DNA of 64,000 bases from Flavobacterium kayseriense. GTDB taxonomy: Bacteria > Bacteroidota > Bacteroidia > Flavobacteriales > Flavobacteriaceae. The stretch spans positions 466,282-530,281 of the forward strand of contig NZ_JACRUI010000002.1 of NCBI RefSeq assembly GCF_014305095.1. The letters run 5' to 3'. Below are positions 1 to 9,870 of this stretch, one piece after another. The notes under the pieces were generated by a model. That model worked only from the letters and a program-made list of their open reading frames with translations. It searched no databases and was not told the DNA's origin. Every line of letters begins with the position of its first letter. Position 1 is the stretch's first letter. The translations under genes were made by a program, and so were the position numbers.

Positions 1-1160
1 GTTCCCAATTGTCAGGCTGAGTGGAGTCGAAGCCTTTGTTTCTACATTTATGTTTTGTAGTAAAAAGATTCTCGACTCTGCTCGAATTGACATCGTATAT
101 TTCATCAAGTTCCCAATTGTCAGGCTGAGTGGAGTCGAAGCCTTTGTTTCTACATTTATGTTTTGTAGTAAAAAGATTCTCGACTCCGCTCGCATTGAAA
201 TGCGATATTTCAATCACGATTGTCAGGCTGAGCGGAGTCGAAGCCCTTATTTTTGGCATGTGACTCATTTTTACACTCTGATAAAATAGGCAAAAGATCG
301 TAATCCCCGCTGATTAACGCTTCTTTCTTAGCTCTACTCCATTTTTTAATTTTCTTCTCAAATTCTATTGCCTGATTTGGATCTAGAAAATCTTGATACC
401 ACACTAATTCTACCGGTCTAAGTTTATAAGTGTACGCATCTGGATATTTACCTGCGTTGTGCTCTGTAACTCGCCTATCAACATTTGATGTGACGCCTAC
501 GTAATAAGAGGCATCTTTGCACTTTAACAAATACACATAGTAAAATTTCATTTGGGTACTTTTTTATTTTAGCTAGATTCTCGACTCCGCTCGAATTGAC
601 AAACGATATTTCTTATCAACCTCTCAATTGTCAAGCTGAGCGGAGTCGAAGCCCTTTTATCAAATCACGTTTCATCTAAACTAGATTCTCGACTCCGCTC
701 GAATTGACATCTATTGTTTCATGCACCACTGTCAGGCTGAGCGGAGTCGAAGCCCTTCCTTATAAATTCATGCTTTGTGTTAAAATGATTCTCGAATCCG
801 CTCGAATTGACATCGTACTTTTCATCAAGCTCCCAATTGTCAGGCTGAGCGGAGTCGAAGCCTTTGTTTCTACTTTTATGTTTTGTAGTAAAAAGATTCT
901 CGACTCCGCTCGAATTGACATGCGATTTTTCAATCACGATTGTCAGGCTGAGCGGAGTCGAAGCTCTACCTTATAAATTCATGCTTTGTCTTAAAGTGAT
1001 TCTCGACTCCGCTCGAATTGACAAACGATATTTCTCATCAACCTATCAATTGTCAGGCTGAGCGGAGTCGAAGCTATTTTATCAAATTAAGTTTTCAATT
1101 AACTAGATTCTCGACTCCGCTCGAATTGACAAACGATATTTCTCGGCGGAGTCAAAACCT
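1..1160. repeat. Array of alternating palindromic half-repeats (REP-like)
   Basis: Two short half-elements alternate. The left one reads ATTCTCGACTCCGCTCGAAT and continues TGACA; eight copies start near 68, 176, 577, 685, 788, 896, 999 and 1107. The right one reads GTCAGGCTGAGCGGAGTCGA; eight copies start near 11, 119, 222, 630, 731, 839, 942 and 1052, and a decayed one lies at 1145. Their cores GACTCCGCTC and GAGCGGAGTC are inverted copies of each other, so neighbouring halves can pair. Right halves recur every 100-110 bp. The small reading frames here are translations of the repeat and are not genes. The array fills the space downstream of neuB. Confidence 0.9.
210..551 (-). CDS. Small GIY-YIG nuclease-family protein embedded in the repeat array
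   Basis: This 113-residue protein has the GIY-YIG signature as YYVYLLKC near residues 4-11 and YYVGVTSN near 16-23, followed by a conserved-looking Arg (RRVTEH) and Glu (EFEKKIKKW). It belongs to the short UPF0213/YhbQ-like single-domain family. The domain ends near residue 95. The last residues (GFDSAQPDNRD) and the stop codon are read from a flanking palindromic half-repeat, so the gene has run into or been trapped by the repeat. It lies between a right half-repeat (222) and a left one (577). Members of this family are nicking or structure-specific nucleases; its role here is unknown. Confidence 0.8.
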   Translation of the reverse strand: MKFYYVYLLKCKDASYYVGVTSNVDRRVTEHNAGKYPDAYTYKLRPVELVWYQDFLDPNQAIEFEKKIKKWSRAKKEALISGDYDLLPILSECKNESHAKNKGFDSAQPDNRD

Positions 1161-1163
1161 TTA

Positions 1164-2201
1164 TTAAAAATCTTCCACTTTCAACTGTTCATCATTCTCT
1201 ATATCCCTCACAGCAATTTTTCCTAACAACTCATTAAATCGTTCGGCTAAAATTTCACCCGTTCCGGGGCGTTTTACCCAAATGTTATCCATGGTAAACG
1301 GTTCTCCCTTTTTTATTGGTTTAATAGAACATACGGTTGCAAAAGCAAAATCTATAGTTACTTGTTCTTCTTTGGCTGGTTCTTTAGTGCCCCCTCGCAT
1401 TTGCCAGATTTCATTGGAATTTACAATTAAATCCTCTGTTGCCCTCTCATCCATACTACATACAATATCTGGACCTGTGCGTTGCATGGTATCCGTAAAA
1501 TGACGCTCTAGGATACTTGCACCTAAAGCCACTGCTCCCAAACAGGCATTGTTATTTAAAGTATGATCTGACAAACCAAAAACTTTATCCGGGAAAGATT
1601 TGTGTAGTTCTGTCATGGCGCCAAAACGAACCAAATGAATGGGTGTAGGATACAAATTAGTAGTATGCAATAACGCTACGGGAACTTTATGTTTATCAAA
1701 AATGGCAACTGCCTTTGCCACACTTTCTATGGTATTCATTCCTGTACTCAGGATAACGGGCTTGCCAAACGAAGCAATGTGTTCTAACAAAGGATAGTTA
1801 TTGCATTCTCCCGAACCTATTTTATAAGCCGGTACATTAAATTTCTCTAATCTGTTTGCCGCTGCTCTTGAAAATGGTGTTGAAATAAAGAGCATCCCTT
1901 TACTTTCAACGTACTCTTTTAGGCTTAATTCGTCTGCTTCATTTAAGGAACAACGTTCCATGATTTCATAAATAGAAACATCAGCATTGCCTGGAATTAC
2001 TTTTTTGGCAGCACCGCTCATTTCATCTGCTACAATATGTGTTTGGTGTTTTACTACCTCCACTCCTGCTCGCTGAGCGGCATCAACCATTTCTTTGGCA
2101 ACAGCCAAAGAACCTTCGTGATTAATTCCAATTTCGGCTATTACTAAAGGTGGAAAATCGGGCCCTATTTTTCTTCCTGCTATTTCTATATATGGATTCA
2201 T
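1164..2201 (-). CDS. neuB: Sialic-acid-type synthase (NeuB/LegI family)
   Basis: It condenses an N-acyl-mannosamine-type sugar with phosphoenolpyruvate to a nonulosonic acid. The N-terminal half is a NeuB TIM barrel ([47 protein letters not shown]), and the C-terminal 70 residues are an antifreeze-like SAF domain (VKRPGTG). About 345 residues, normal for the family. I chose the ATG at 2201; a longer frame from a TTG at 2216 overlaps the neuA stop. The gene follows neuA by 11 bp and ends the operon before the repeat array. The sequence alone does not separate N-acetylneuraminate from legionaminate synthase, and no NeuC/LegG epimerase is in the window. Confidence 0.88.
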   Translation of the reverse strand: MNPYIEIAGRKIGPDFPPLVIAEIGINHEGSLAVAKEMVDAAQRAGVEVVKHQTHIVADEMSGAAKKVIPGNADVSIYEIMERCSLNEADELSLKEYVESKGMLFISTPFSRAAANRLEKFNVPAYKIGSGECNNYPLLEHIASFGKPVILSTGMNTIESVAKAVAIFDKHKVPVALLHTTNLYPTPIHLVRFGAMTELHKSFPDKVFGLSDHTLNNNACLGAVALGASILERHFTDTMQRTGPDIVCSMDERATEDLIVNSNEIWQMRGGTKEPAKEEQVTIDFAFATVCSIKPIKKGEPFTMDNIWVKRPGTGEILAERFNELLGKIAVRDIENDEQLKVEDF

Positions 2202-2212
2202 AATTGTGTTAA

Positions 2213-2884
2213 TCAATGAGTTTTTAGGAATTTTTGAAATAAATATTCAGCGTAATCAAAATCATCTTGGGTATCAATATCCACATTAGAAAAAATATGA
2301 TTTACTAAATAAGGGTAGCTGTCTTCGTTTATAATTTCGCCGTTTACTATTTGTTTTGCTTCGCAAATATACAATAGCCCATTTTCAAAATAAAGAGGGT
2401 CTAAGTCTTGACTACGCTGACCCGCTTTGTAATTCATTGAAATAAAACGATCCTGAACAATATCTCCTAGTTTATGCTCGTTGCGGCTTACAGTAAATAA
2501 GCTACTCGACTGATTGTTGCTGAATTTGGCAAAGGCTTCTTTCAATAAGTTTTCGGGACGTAATGGGTTTGTGGGCTGCAATACGATAACATTCGCAACC
2601 TCATGCTCAATGGACTCTAAAACATGTTGCAAGGCAGTTATTGTAGGTTCTAAATCTCCCGCAATATTTACCGGCCTGTCGATTACTAGAACTCCTTGTT
2701 CTAGTGCTATTTTTTTTATCAAAAGATCATCTGTACTTACATATATTTCATCTACAATATTCTGATTTTTTTTGGCGTAAGCGATAGAATGTATCAAAAG
2801 TGGAATACCTCCCAACAACATGATATTTTTGTTTGGTAAGCGTTTGGAACCACCTCTTGCTGGTATGATGACAATGTTTTTCAT
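2213..2884 (-). CDS. neuA: CMP-nonulosonate cytidylyltransferase (NeuA family)
   Basis: It activates a sialic-acid-like sugar with CTP to give the CMP donor. The nucleotide-binding motif [12 protein letters not shown] is at residues 9-20. Other family blocks are VSTDD near 50, LQPTNPLR near 103 and the [13 protein letters not shown] tail. At 223 residues it matches the single-domain cytosolic form, without the esterase domain of E. coli NeuA. It sits directly upstream of neuB with an 11 bp gap and follows a glycosyltransferase by 10 bp. It could equally serve legionaminate (LegF-like). Confidence 0.87.
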   Translation of the reverse strand: MKNIVIIPARGGSKRLPNKNIMLLGGIPLLIHSIAYAKKNQNIVDEIYVSTDDLLIKKIALEQGVLVIDRPVNIAGDLEPTITALQHVLESIEHEVANVIVLQPTNPLRPENLLKEAFAKFSNNQSSSLFTVSRNEHKLGDIVQDRFISMNYKAGQRSQDLDPLYFENGLLYICEAKQIVNGEIINEDSYPYLVNHIFSNVDIDTQDDFDYAEYLFQKFLKTH

Positions 2885-2894
2885 ATCCTACTGA

Positions 2895-3824
2895 TTATTG
2901 TACTGGATTATTTTTTTCGGGTTGCCAGTATATTTTTGCTCGACTGATTTGAGAATAGGCTTTCCATTGTTTAGGACTTAACCTATTGGAATCTTTGATC
3001 AGTTTAGGAAAATTAATTAGAACATCTTTTAATGCTAAAACCAAAACTTGCAAAACATATAATTCCCCTTTAAACACTTTTAGTTTCAATTGCATCCATA
3101 TAGAGTACAGAAACTTTCTAGGCACTAGGTACAGTGGAGTAAACATAAAGAGCAAATACCAACCTGAACGCAAAGATCGCCTCAAACGCGGCTTGTAATC
3201 AGGATCATTTTTTCTACCTTTTAAACTTACGCGATGTTGAACTAGAATATCGGGTACGTACTGAATGGACCAATTGTTCTGAAACAATAAATAAGAAGCA
3301 AAATCCTCTTCGCCGTAAAACTCGAACCATTCTGGGTAATTTGCAATACTACGCCATGCCTCCATTCGCCACACATGTCCGCAACCTACAAAACTTTGAA
3401 CTAACTGATTTTTCTCGTTTGTCCTGGTATTAATAGGTTCTTCGAGTCCCCAAAAAATGCGAAACGCAAGCAAACCGCAGGCTGGATTGGTATCGAAATA
3501 GGCGCTAATTATTTGCAAAGGATTTTGGGTAATAAAGTGGGCATCATCATCTAAAGAAATGGCGAATGGTGTTGTAACTAAATCAAGTAATCTATTCCTA
3601 CTGTATATTAATCCTTTACTTTCTTTATTTTGAATTAGTTGAATAAAAGGATATTGTTTTGAAATAAAATCTGAGCTTCCATCAGTCGAGCCATCATCAC
3701 AAATTATATAGTCCACTTGATCATAGCTAAACAAATTGGTACATTTAGCTAAAGTAATCTTAAGATCTTTAATTCTATTTTTCGTAGTTATTAGAATCGT
3801 AAAAGAAGGTTTTGTCGACTCCAT
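2895..3824 (-). CDS. Glycosyltransferase family 2
   Basis: A GT-A fold transferase of 309 residues. The nucleotide-sugar site shows CDDGSTDGS at 42-50, a metal-binding LDDDAHF at 91-97, and a likely catalytic acidic pair in YGEEDF near 170-175. The C-terminal third is hydrophobic and basic, suggesting membrane association. Its donor and acceptor cannot be read from sequence. It lies just upstream of neuA/neuB and 2 bp after the stop of the next gene, so it is translated in the same operon and may act on a sialylated unit. Confidence 0.85.
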   Translation of the reverse strand: MESTKPSFTILITTKNRIKDLKITLAKCTNLFSYDQVDYIICDDGSTDGSSDFISKQYPFIQLIQNKESKGLIYSRNRLLDLVTTPFAISLDDDAHFITQNPLQIISAYFDTNPACGLLAFRIFWGLEEPINTRTNEKNQLVQSFVGCGHVWRMEAWRSIANYPEWFEFYGEEDFASYLLFQNNWSIQYVPDILVQHRVSLKGRKNDPDYKPRLRRSLRSGWYLLFMFTPLYLVPRKFLYSIWMQLKLKVFKGELYVLQVLVLALKDVLINFPKLIKDSNRLSPKQWKAYSQISRAKIYWQPEKNNPVQ

Positions 3825-3826
3825 TC

Positions 3827-4837
3827 TTAATACCTTTTAATCATGTGCTTGGGTAATTTTTTCCAACATAAAAAAAGTGTATTCATCCAACCAAACGATA
3901 AGAATTTTACAAACAATCTATTTTTAGCAAAATACACTACTGCATTGATGGGTTTTCTTTTTGTAAAATTGAGGGAAGAAACAGCTATTCTTAGCTCGTT
4001 TTTTGCAGGTACGACCATCCAATCTTCATACACATTACCCATATGAAAAGCATAATTATCCTGAGTTGTTAAGCGCCAATAGTCTTTTTTTAAAGGTAAT
4101 TTATCCAGATAACCTTCGCTGTCTCCTCCCATTTTGTAACCTATATAACTCACTATATGTTCAAAAATATCTTTTTTATAAGTAGCCACAAAATGTCCTG
4201 ATCCTATCAATACTTTCAGTTCTGGATTAATGGTTAATGCCAAATTGTATTTTAAATAATCTTGATTGTAATTTCTATCCCATCCTATACTGTCATAAAA
4301 ACGAATTAAGGCTTGTTTATTTTTTACTAAACTAAAGTGCATTTTTTTATTGAATAGATTTGCCAAAAGCACATTACCACAATTACTCTCGTACATTTTA
4401 AATTGAGGCACAATACCCACTACGCCCGCTTGCGGTACCTGATTAAAAATCTTGGTCGTTTCACTTTGCCAACTATTTAAAAACAAAACATCGGCATCTG
4501 TAATAGTGACTAACGGAATTTTATTGCCTGCAATTCCTTTTAAAACAGCATTTAGTTTACCGATGTTCTCGGTGTGTATCAATTCCTGAATTATATTTTG
4601 TTCGTATAATTCATTGAGATAGAATTTTACCTCATCACAACTCCCATTATTAACAATACTAATACATGTTTTAGCGTGTACCGTTGCCACTAACGAATTG
4701 ATGCACAATTGTAAGATCTTAAAACTATCTCTAAAATAACCTTCTTGATGCGGAATATACACAGGAATAACCACCTGATGAAGATAATCTGGCGCACTTA
4801 ACAGCTGATCTTTATGCGGGTTATGACCGACTCTCAT
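3827..4837 (-). CDS. Glycosyltransferase, GT2-like
   Basis: 336 residues. A GT-A-like N-terminus has VIPVYIPH near 23-30, VNNGSCDE at 62-69 and a DxD metal motif TITDADVLFL at 111-120. The block ENIGKLNAVLKGI resembles the acceptor-side loop of GT2 enzymes. It is more divergent than the other GT2 proteins of the locus, with a long middle region and no clear membrane segment. Tightly packed in the operon (2 bp to the next gene, 6 bp from the previous one). Specificity unknown. Confidence 0.78.
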   Translation of the reverse strand: MRVGHNPHKDQLLSAPDYLHQVVIPVYIPHQEGYFRDSFKILQLCINSLVATVHAKTCISIVNNGSCDEVKFYLNELYEQNIIQELIHTENIGKLNAVLKGIAGNKIPLVTITDADVLFLNSWQSETTKIFNQVPQAGVVGIVPQFKMYESNCGNVLLANLFNKKMHFSLVKNKQALIRFYDSIGWDRNYNQDYLKYNLALTINPELKVLIGSGHFVATYKKDIFEHIVSYIGYKMGGDSEGYLDKLPLKKDYWRLTTQDNYAFHMGNVYEDWMVVPAKNELRIAVSSLNFTKRKPINAVVYFAKNRLFVKFLSFGWMNTLFLCWKKLPKHMIKRY

Positions 4838-4843
4838 TGAAAA

Positions 4844-5941
4844 TTAAGTTTCTTGAAATAATTTAATTTGATTTAAATTATCAAAACCTGTTTTATGATC
4901 GGGCTCAAGATAATTCCCTTCTGCCCATTCATTCCAAGCTTTTACAAAAATAATTTTTTCATCTGCTTTGTAATTTTCTATTCTCTTATAACAGTTCAAT
5001 AAGTTTTGATAAAACAATGCAGGATTTGTTTCTACAATAACCTGTCCTTTGTTCCCACTACGGGGTGTGTGATCCCAATTGGGACTGCAACTAGGAAAAA
5101 ACTTGATTTCGGTTGCGACATCACTGTAGTCACTCGCTTCAACAATTTGTTTGTGAGTATAAATATTTCTCAGTTTCAAAGTTCTATATCTTAATTGATT
5201 TAGCTTATAACCTGTAAACTTATTAAGTAATTGATCCAAAAATGAAAATTTAACTCTATTAAAAAGATGACTTGGACTTGGTGGTGTCAGCGCATCAAAC
5301 CCGTACTCCCTATAAGGAAAATTAAAATGCTGATAAGCAATAAAATAAATGCCTTCTAATCCATTTTCTTTAGCTAATACATTCCAAAGCCCAATAAACT
5401 CTTTTGAATTTGGTAGACCGAAAGGATTATAAACTGTAAAAATCGGCTTATTATCAACTTTTAAATACCTAGGGTCTTTAAAAGCAGGTAATAGTTCGTA
5501 AAAATGTTTTGTGTAATCTTCAATTCCTGGATATGTTTGTTCCATCAGTAACCTATTGTACTGATCTCCGTAATCTAAACCTCCCCATTTAATATTAGCC
5601 CATGCTAAACAAAAACCGAAATCAAGCTCTTTCGTTTTCAGTACTTCTTCAAATGGTTTCTCGAGTAATCTTTTGCCATCTCCAAACCAATAATGCCAGT
5701 AACAAAACCCCTCAATGCCATGTTCTTTAGCCATTCTAGCTTGCTCCATTCTGACTTCTGGTAGTCGTAAATCATAGTACCCTAAATCTGCGGGCAGTTT
5801 AGGTTGATCATGACCTTTAAACAGTGGTTTGGCTTTGGTAACATTTGTCCATTCGGTAAAACCCTTTCCCCACCAGATATCATTTTCAGCTATAGGATGA
5901 AATTGTGGTAAATAGTACGCTATGATTCTCGCTTTACTCAT
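4844..5941 (-). CDS. WbsX-family glycosyltransferase (GH99-like domain)
   Basis: 365 residues matching the WbsX / glycosyltransferase-WbsX family common in O-antigen loci. The N-terminus reads IAYYLPQFHPIAEND, followed by WWGKGFTEWTNV and HDQPKLPADLGYYD. Later blocks are GFCYWHYWF near 96, FTVYNP and the C-terminal KAWNEWAEGNYLEP. The fold relates to GH99 endo-mannosidases. In polysaccharide clusters these proteins are thought to act in glycan assembly, though the reaction is not well established. It fits tightly between two operon partners. Confidence 0.82.
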   Translation of the reverse strand: MSKARIIAYYLPQFHPIAENDIWWGKGFTEWTNVTKAKPLFKGHDQPKLPADLGYYDLRLPEVRMEQARMAKEHGIEGFCYWHYWFGDGKRLLEKPFEEVLKTKELDFGFCLAWANIKWGGLDYGDQYNRLLMEQTYPGIEDYTKHFYELLPAFKDPRYLKVDNKPIFTVYNPFGLPNSKEFIGLWNVLAKENGLEGIYFIAYQHFNFPYREYGFDALTPPSPSHLFNRVKFSFLDQLLNKFTGYKLNQLRYRTLKLRNIYTHKQIVEASDYSDVATEIKFFPSCSPNWDHTPRSGNKGQVIVETNPALFYQNLLNCYKRIENYKADEKIIFVKAWNEWAEGNYLEPDHKTGFDNLNQIKLFQET

Positions 5942-5949
5942 TGTATTTC

Positions 5950-6777
5950 TTAACTAAAGAAATTATTTTTTACCACTATAAAAGGTTTTAACAACAACTT
6001 GCCCAACTTAAAAGTTGTGGAATTAAGAATATAATTTTCTTTATCCTTTATAATTTGGTCCGTAATAATTCGCCCATCAAAAATACTAAGATCTGGTTGA
6101 TCAAATGTTTTATCACTTGCAACTATAATATTGTATAGTGCAGGTAATTGTTTTTCAATAATATGGTTATAATCTCCTGTAACGATATTTAGTTTTAGAA
6201 AGTCATCTGTTTTAGCAATAATAGAATTACCATTGATACAATTTTGAAAATAAACAGTCGTAGTTTGAAAATATTCATTTGCTAAATTTGTAAACTCTTC
6301 TAAATACAATTCTTTTACGTGAAATGGATTGTTTTTATTCAGATCTGAATAATACTTTTTATCGGGGGACGACATAATTAAAATACCATCTGGTTTTAAA
6401 ACTCTTTTTATTTCAATAAACATCTCATGATGTTTGTCATGATGTTCAATTGTTTCAAAACTAATTAAAACATCAACAGAATTATCATCTAAGGGTATTA
6501 AATCAGTACTTCCTCTTAAAAAGGATAAATTTTCATTTTTATATTTTGTACTAGATAAATCAATTACTTCTTGATCTATATCTACACCAATTACTTTTTT
6601 TGCTGATTTAGCCATTAAATAACTACCATATCCCTCTCCTGATGCTATATCTAGAACTATTTTATCTTTTATAAAGAATCTTGCTAAAGAATACCTATGT
6701 AGGTGTTCAACTGTTACATCTCCATAAATAGTAGTCTCTATTCTTTCACCTGTCCATTTATTCTTTTTTATGCCCAT
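5950..6777 (-). CDS. Class I SAM-dependent methyltransferase
   Basis: 275 residues. The SAM-binding motif I is VLDIASGEGYGSYLMA near residues 39-54, with an acidic residue after strand 2 in VIGVDID, and SFETIEHHDKH marks motif IV. The first 30 residues (KWTGERIETTIYGD) match a methyltransferase group usual in glycan loci. It probably methylates a sugar hydroxyl or a nonreducing end, although no chain-terminating kinase domain is fused to it. It is operonic, 6 bp from the next gene. Confidence 0.8.
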   Translation of the reverse strand: MGIKKNKWTGERIETTIYGDVTVEHLHRYSLARFFIKDKIVLDIASGEGYGSYLMAKSAKKVIGVDIDQEVIDLSSTKYKNENLSFLRGSTDLIPLDDNSVDVLISFETIEHHDKHHEMFIEIKRVLKPDGILIMSSPDKKYYSDLNKNNPFHVKELYLEEFTNLANEYFQTTTVYFQNCINGNSIIAKTDDFLKLNIVTGDYNHIIEKQLPALYNIIVASDKTFDQPDLSIFDGRIITDQIIKDKENYILNSTTFKLGKLLLKPFIVVKNNFFS

Positions 6778-6783
6778 AAATTT

Positions 6784-7986
6784 TTAATTGTACAATATTA
6801 AATCTAACATCTGTTTAAAATTCTCATCACTAAAATAATCCCCAAATGGGTAGACTTCTTTTTCAGAATTTAATCTGTCACTCATTAAAGTTTCCAATTT
6901 TTGCTTGATTTCTTCTTTATTATTACAATCAGCAATATACTTTTCATCCTTAATTATTCCTCTTAATTCACTTCGAAACGGAGAAATGGACAAAACTGGT
7001 TTATTATAAGCCGCAAGAAACGGTGCTTTTCCAACCAAAATATTACAGTACAAAGGTCCGTTTTCGAGAATAATAGTGATATCGGTCTCATGTATTTGCT
7101 CATTAGCGGAATTAGAGAAATTCAAACAATCTAAAACAATTATATTAGGAGTTGAAGCATATCTTATTCTTAATTCATTCAAATTTACTCCTTTCACCCT
7201 AAGAACAAACTCTGTATTCTCTCTATACTGTTCATTTGCATTTACTAACGCCTCGTAACAATCTAAAAGAATATTTATATTTCTACCAAATTGTACGGCA
7301 CCATGGTAACTAATCGCTACTTTTTTATTTTTTTTAATTACCTGATCTTTATCTGATAAATCAAATACATTTTCGACATATTGATGCGGTAAACTGTAAA
7401 ACTTTTTCCTTGAACCATATAAAAATTGCATGTCCGCTGCTAACAAATCTGTTGCCATGCACGTTTTAGCCTGTTGTACAACCTCGTGCATTTCTTTCAA
7501 CCTAAAAAGTTCTAAAGTAGCAAGCTCTTTTTTTCCTCCACTACACCAAAAAAAAGGAAAAGGTTCGTGAAAGTTAACAATCGCATGTTTCAAAATCGGT
7601 AAATCTTTCGACGCTAATAGTATTTCATGATTTAAACCTGCACTTCTTATAAAAATATGATCGTATTTTTTATAATCAATTTTTGCGATTTCGGCTGCAT
7701 AGGCTTTCTGTATGTGGCGTTCTTTGAGTGAAACATGAAACAATCGCCAATGGAGTTTATTACGCCACAACGTCCAAAGTGGAATTTTTAAGTTTACTAC
7801 TTTTTCTACAATAGCATTAACAGGTAATAAATCCAATTGGTCATCACTTGCGTATTGTTTTAAATAAACGACATCAATTGTAGCGTCTGGATAAGCTATT
7901 CTTAATTTTGCTAAAAAAGATCGAGAAATAACTCCTTGACTGGTACCCGATACTCTTAAATCTTGTTCTATTACTAAAAATTTCAT
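6784..7986 (-). CDS. Glycosyltransferase, GT-B-like
   Basis: A 400-residue protein with two Rossmann-like halves. The N-terminal part begins KFLVIEQDLRVSGTSQGVISRSF, and the C-terminal donor-binding half contains VAISYHGAVQFGRN near 228 and IILENGPLYCNILVGKAPFLAAY near 310. The usual GT4 E-x7-E motif is not obvious, so it is a divergent member. Its start overlaps the stop of the preceding gene by 4 bp (ATGA), which implies coupled translation. Specificity unknown. Confidence 0.68.
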   Translation of the reverse strand: MKFLVIEQDLRVSGTSQGVISRSFLAKLRIAYPDATIDVVYLKQYASDDQLDLLPVNAIVEKVVNLKIPLWTLWRNKLHWRLFHVSLKERHIQKAYAAEIAKIDYKKYDHIFIRSAGLNHEILLASKDLPILKHAIVNFHEPFPFFWCSGGKKELATLELFRLKEMHEVVQQAKTCMATDLLAADMQFLYGSRKKFYSLPHQYVENVFDLSDKDQVIKKNKKVAISYHGAVQFGRNINILLDCYEALVNANEQYRENTEFVLRVKGVNLNELRIRYASTPNIIVLDCLNFSNSANEQIHETDITIILENGPLYCNILVGKAPFLAAYNKPVLSISPFRSELRGIIKDEKYIADCNNKEEIKQKLETLMSDRLNSEKEVYPFGDYFSDENFKQMLDLILYN

Positions 7987-8891
7987 TGTAATCCTTTTAT
8001 AACCATTAGTCCCGCTTTACCCATGAATTTCATATAATTTTTAAAGTAGCCTTTACTCCAGTACAACTTCGTAAAAAGTACCCAAAATCGACTGTTTTTT
8101 TTATTATCTAAAAATGTTTTTTCAAGCTTACTATGAATAACGACAATTTGCTCACTATCAAAAAAAGAACCTTTTTTATCTAATAGATAATATAGAAACT
8201 TAAAAGTACCTTCGTTTTTCAAAACTAAATTATCAACTCTGGATGTGATATTATCACCACTTAACCTAAATTGCACAACGGCCTCATTAATCGTATAAAT
8301 TAATCCAAAATTTGATACCTCTAGCACCGCTAAAATATCCGAAAACCAAGCCAACGGAAGATTCTTAAATTTATGCTTGAGCAAAGCATCTTTATTAAAA
8401 ATAAATTCACTCAACGAAGAGCGGGTGCCACCCTTAAACTTACGCATCAAAAAATCAGTCGAATTCTCATATTTAGGATGTGTATATATCCCAGATAATG
8501 CTGCATTGTTGTGATCGATTACTTGTGTTGCGTAGCGAATCACTTTGCAATTCTTACTTTCAATTAGGTCACTATTTTCATAAAAAAGACCCACGCAATT
8601 GGAATCAATTGTATCATCATCACCCAAAATCATTAACCAATCCTCTTCTTGGACTTTAGCCATACAACGTTCCCATTGTTGTGTTAACGATATGGAGCCT
8701 AAGTTAGTATCGTAATACTGATATTCAAAATCAAATTGATTTTGAAATTGTTCTAAAATTTGAGTCGGATCCTCATTACTAGCATCATTTCCAATATACA
8801 CTTTAAATCGTTTGTCTGTTTGAAGCGCTAGAGATTGTAAGGTCGCTTTAAAAAAACGGATTTTATAATAGGGTATGACAATTGCGAGCAT
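7983..8891 (-). CDS. Glycosyltransferase family 2 (cassette copy B1)
   Basis: About 302 residues. N-terminal VIPYYKIRFFKATLQSLALQ, then YIGNDAS near 33-39 and a metal-binding LGDDD near 89-93. It is clearly paralogous to the proteins at 11701-12621 and 53590-54504, which share the same xxxIPYFKxTFFE start and the MILGDDD core. I chose the ATG at 8891; an upstream TTG at 8894 would add one residue. With the upstream GT2 at 8899 it forms a gene pair that recurs at 11701-13496 in the same order. Confidence 0.83.
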   Translation of the reverse strand: MLAIVIPYYKIRFFKATLQSLALQTDKRFKVYIGNDASNEDPTQILEQFQNQFDFEYQYYDTNLGSISLTQQWERCMAKVQEEDWLMILGDDDTIDSNCVGLFYENSDLIESKNCKVIRYATQVIDHNNAALSGIYTHPKYENSTDFLMRKFKGGTRSSLSEFIFNKDALLKHKFKNLPLAWFSDILAVLEVSNFGLIYTINEAVVQFRLSGDNITSRVDNLVLKNEGTFKFLYYLLDKKGSFFDSEQIVVIHSKLEKTFLDNKKNSRFWVLFTKLYWSKGYFKNYMKFMGKAGLMVIKGLQ

Positions 8892-8898
8892 CAACTAA

Positions 8899-9801
8899 TC
8901 ACTTTAAAGGATTCAAGAATTCAAACACTGCTTTAGCCGACTTTAACAGCCCTATTTTTTTAATTATTTTTTTACACAGTAAACCAAACTGATAGGTATT
9001 TGATTTTTTCAAGTCTACCTCCCGTTTTCGCCAATACAGCATACCTATATTATTTCTAACAATTGCGGATTCATATAATAACCGAAAATCAGTTTCATTT
9101 AAAAACTCTTTTAAATAATGAATGGCTTCCAGAGTTTCATTAAAGAAACCTCCCGTTTGGGTTCTGCCATTGGGGTTTAAGCGGTAAAAAGCTAAATGTT
9201 TGTCAATATAGAATGTTTTTGGGGATTTCTTAAATATTCTCAGCCAAACTATCCAATCTTCCTGAGCATTTAGACCATCAGGAAATGCAACATCAGCAAA
9301 TAAATCTGTCTTAAAAAGCCAACAATGTATAGGAATTGTAAAACCATCATTCCAATACCGTGCAAGATTCTCAAAATTAAATTCAAAAGAGGCTAACTTA
9401 GAGAAAGGAGGTAATACATGTATCGTCGAATTTGTAAACATTGAATAGTTACAACAGCAAACTTGAACATTATTTTTAAATATCGCCTCAAGAGAAACTT
9501 GTATTTTATCTACTGCTAGTACATCATCCGCATCTAAAAACTGAATATATTCTCCTTCTGCGAGCATTAACCCAATGTTTCTTGCTGCACTAACGCCTTT
9601 ATTTACCTGATGAGTATATATAAACCTATTGTCTTTAGCAACCCATTCCGTTGCGATAATTTCAGTACGATCTATACTGCCATCATTTACAATAATACAT
9701 TCCCAATTTGTACAGGATTGATTAAAAACAGATTGCAAAGTTTCATCCAAAAATTTATCTTGGTTGTAACAAGGAATAATAATCGAAACTAATGATTTCA
9801 T
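8899..9801 (-). CDS. Glycosyltransferase family 2 (cassette copy A1)
   Basis: 300 residues. IIIPCYNQDKFLDETLQSV near 7-25, IVNDGSIDRTE at 37-47, the acceptor loop GVSAARNIGL, and the metal site FLDADD at 88-93. The catalytic region shows QEDWIVWLR. It is a close relative of the protein at 12615-13496, and the two share motif positions exactly. The following 207 bp upstream of its start hold a broken glycosyltransferase start (9871-9993). Confidence 0.86.
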   Translation of the reverse strand: MKSLVSIIIPCYNQDKFLDETLQSVFNQSCTNWECIIVNDGSIDRTEIIATEWVAKDNRFIYTHQVNKGVSAARNIGLMLAEGEYIQFLDADDVLAVDKIQVSLEAIFKNNVQVCCCNYSMFTNSTIHVLPPFSKLASFEFNFENLARYWNDGFTIPIHCWLFKTDLFADVAFPDGLNAQEDWIVWLRIFKKSPKTFYIDKHLAFYRLNPNGRTQTGGFFNETLEAIHYLKEFLNETDFRLLYESAIVRNNIGMLYWRKREVDLKKSNTYQFGLLCKKIIKKIGLLKSAKAVFEFLNPLK

Positions 9802-9870
9802 AACTGTACTATTATTATTTTTACCATCTTGATTATTTATGAGTGAATTCCGTCCGTTAAATATTTATCA

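Noticed and set aside
50..1061. Several 65-90 codon frames on both strands (50-289, 704-976, 719-937, 864-1061)
   Set aside because: All are translations of the palindromic repeat array; the same peptides (VRLSGVEA, GFDSAQPD, NSSGVEN) recur at repeat spacing.
1..1160. CRISPR array
   Set aside because: The repeating parts alternate between two inverted half-elements, are 100-110 bp apart, and the intervening DNA is itself partly repeated. No cas genes are present.
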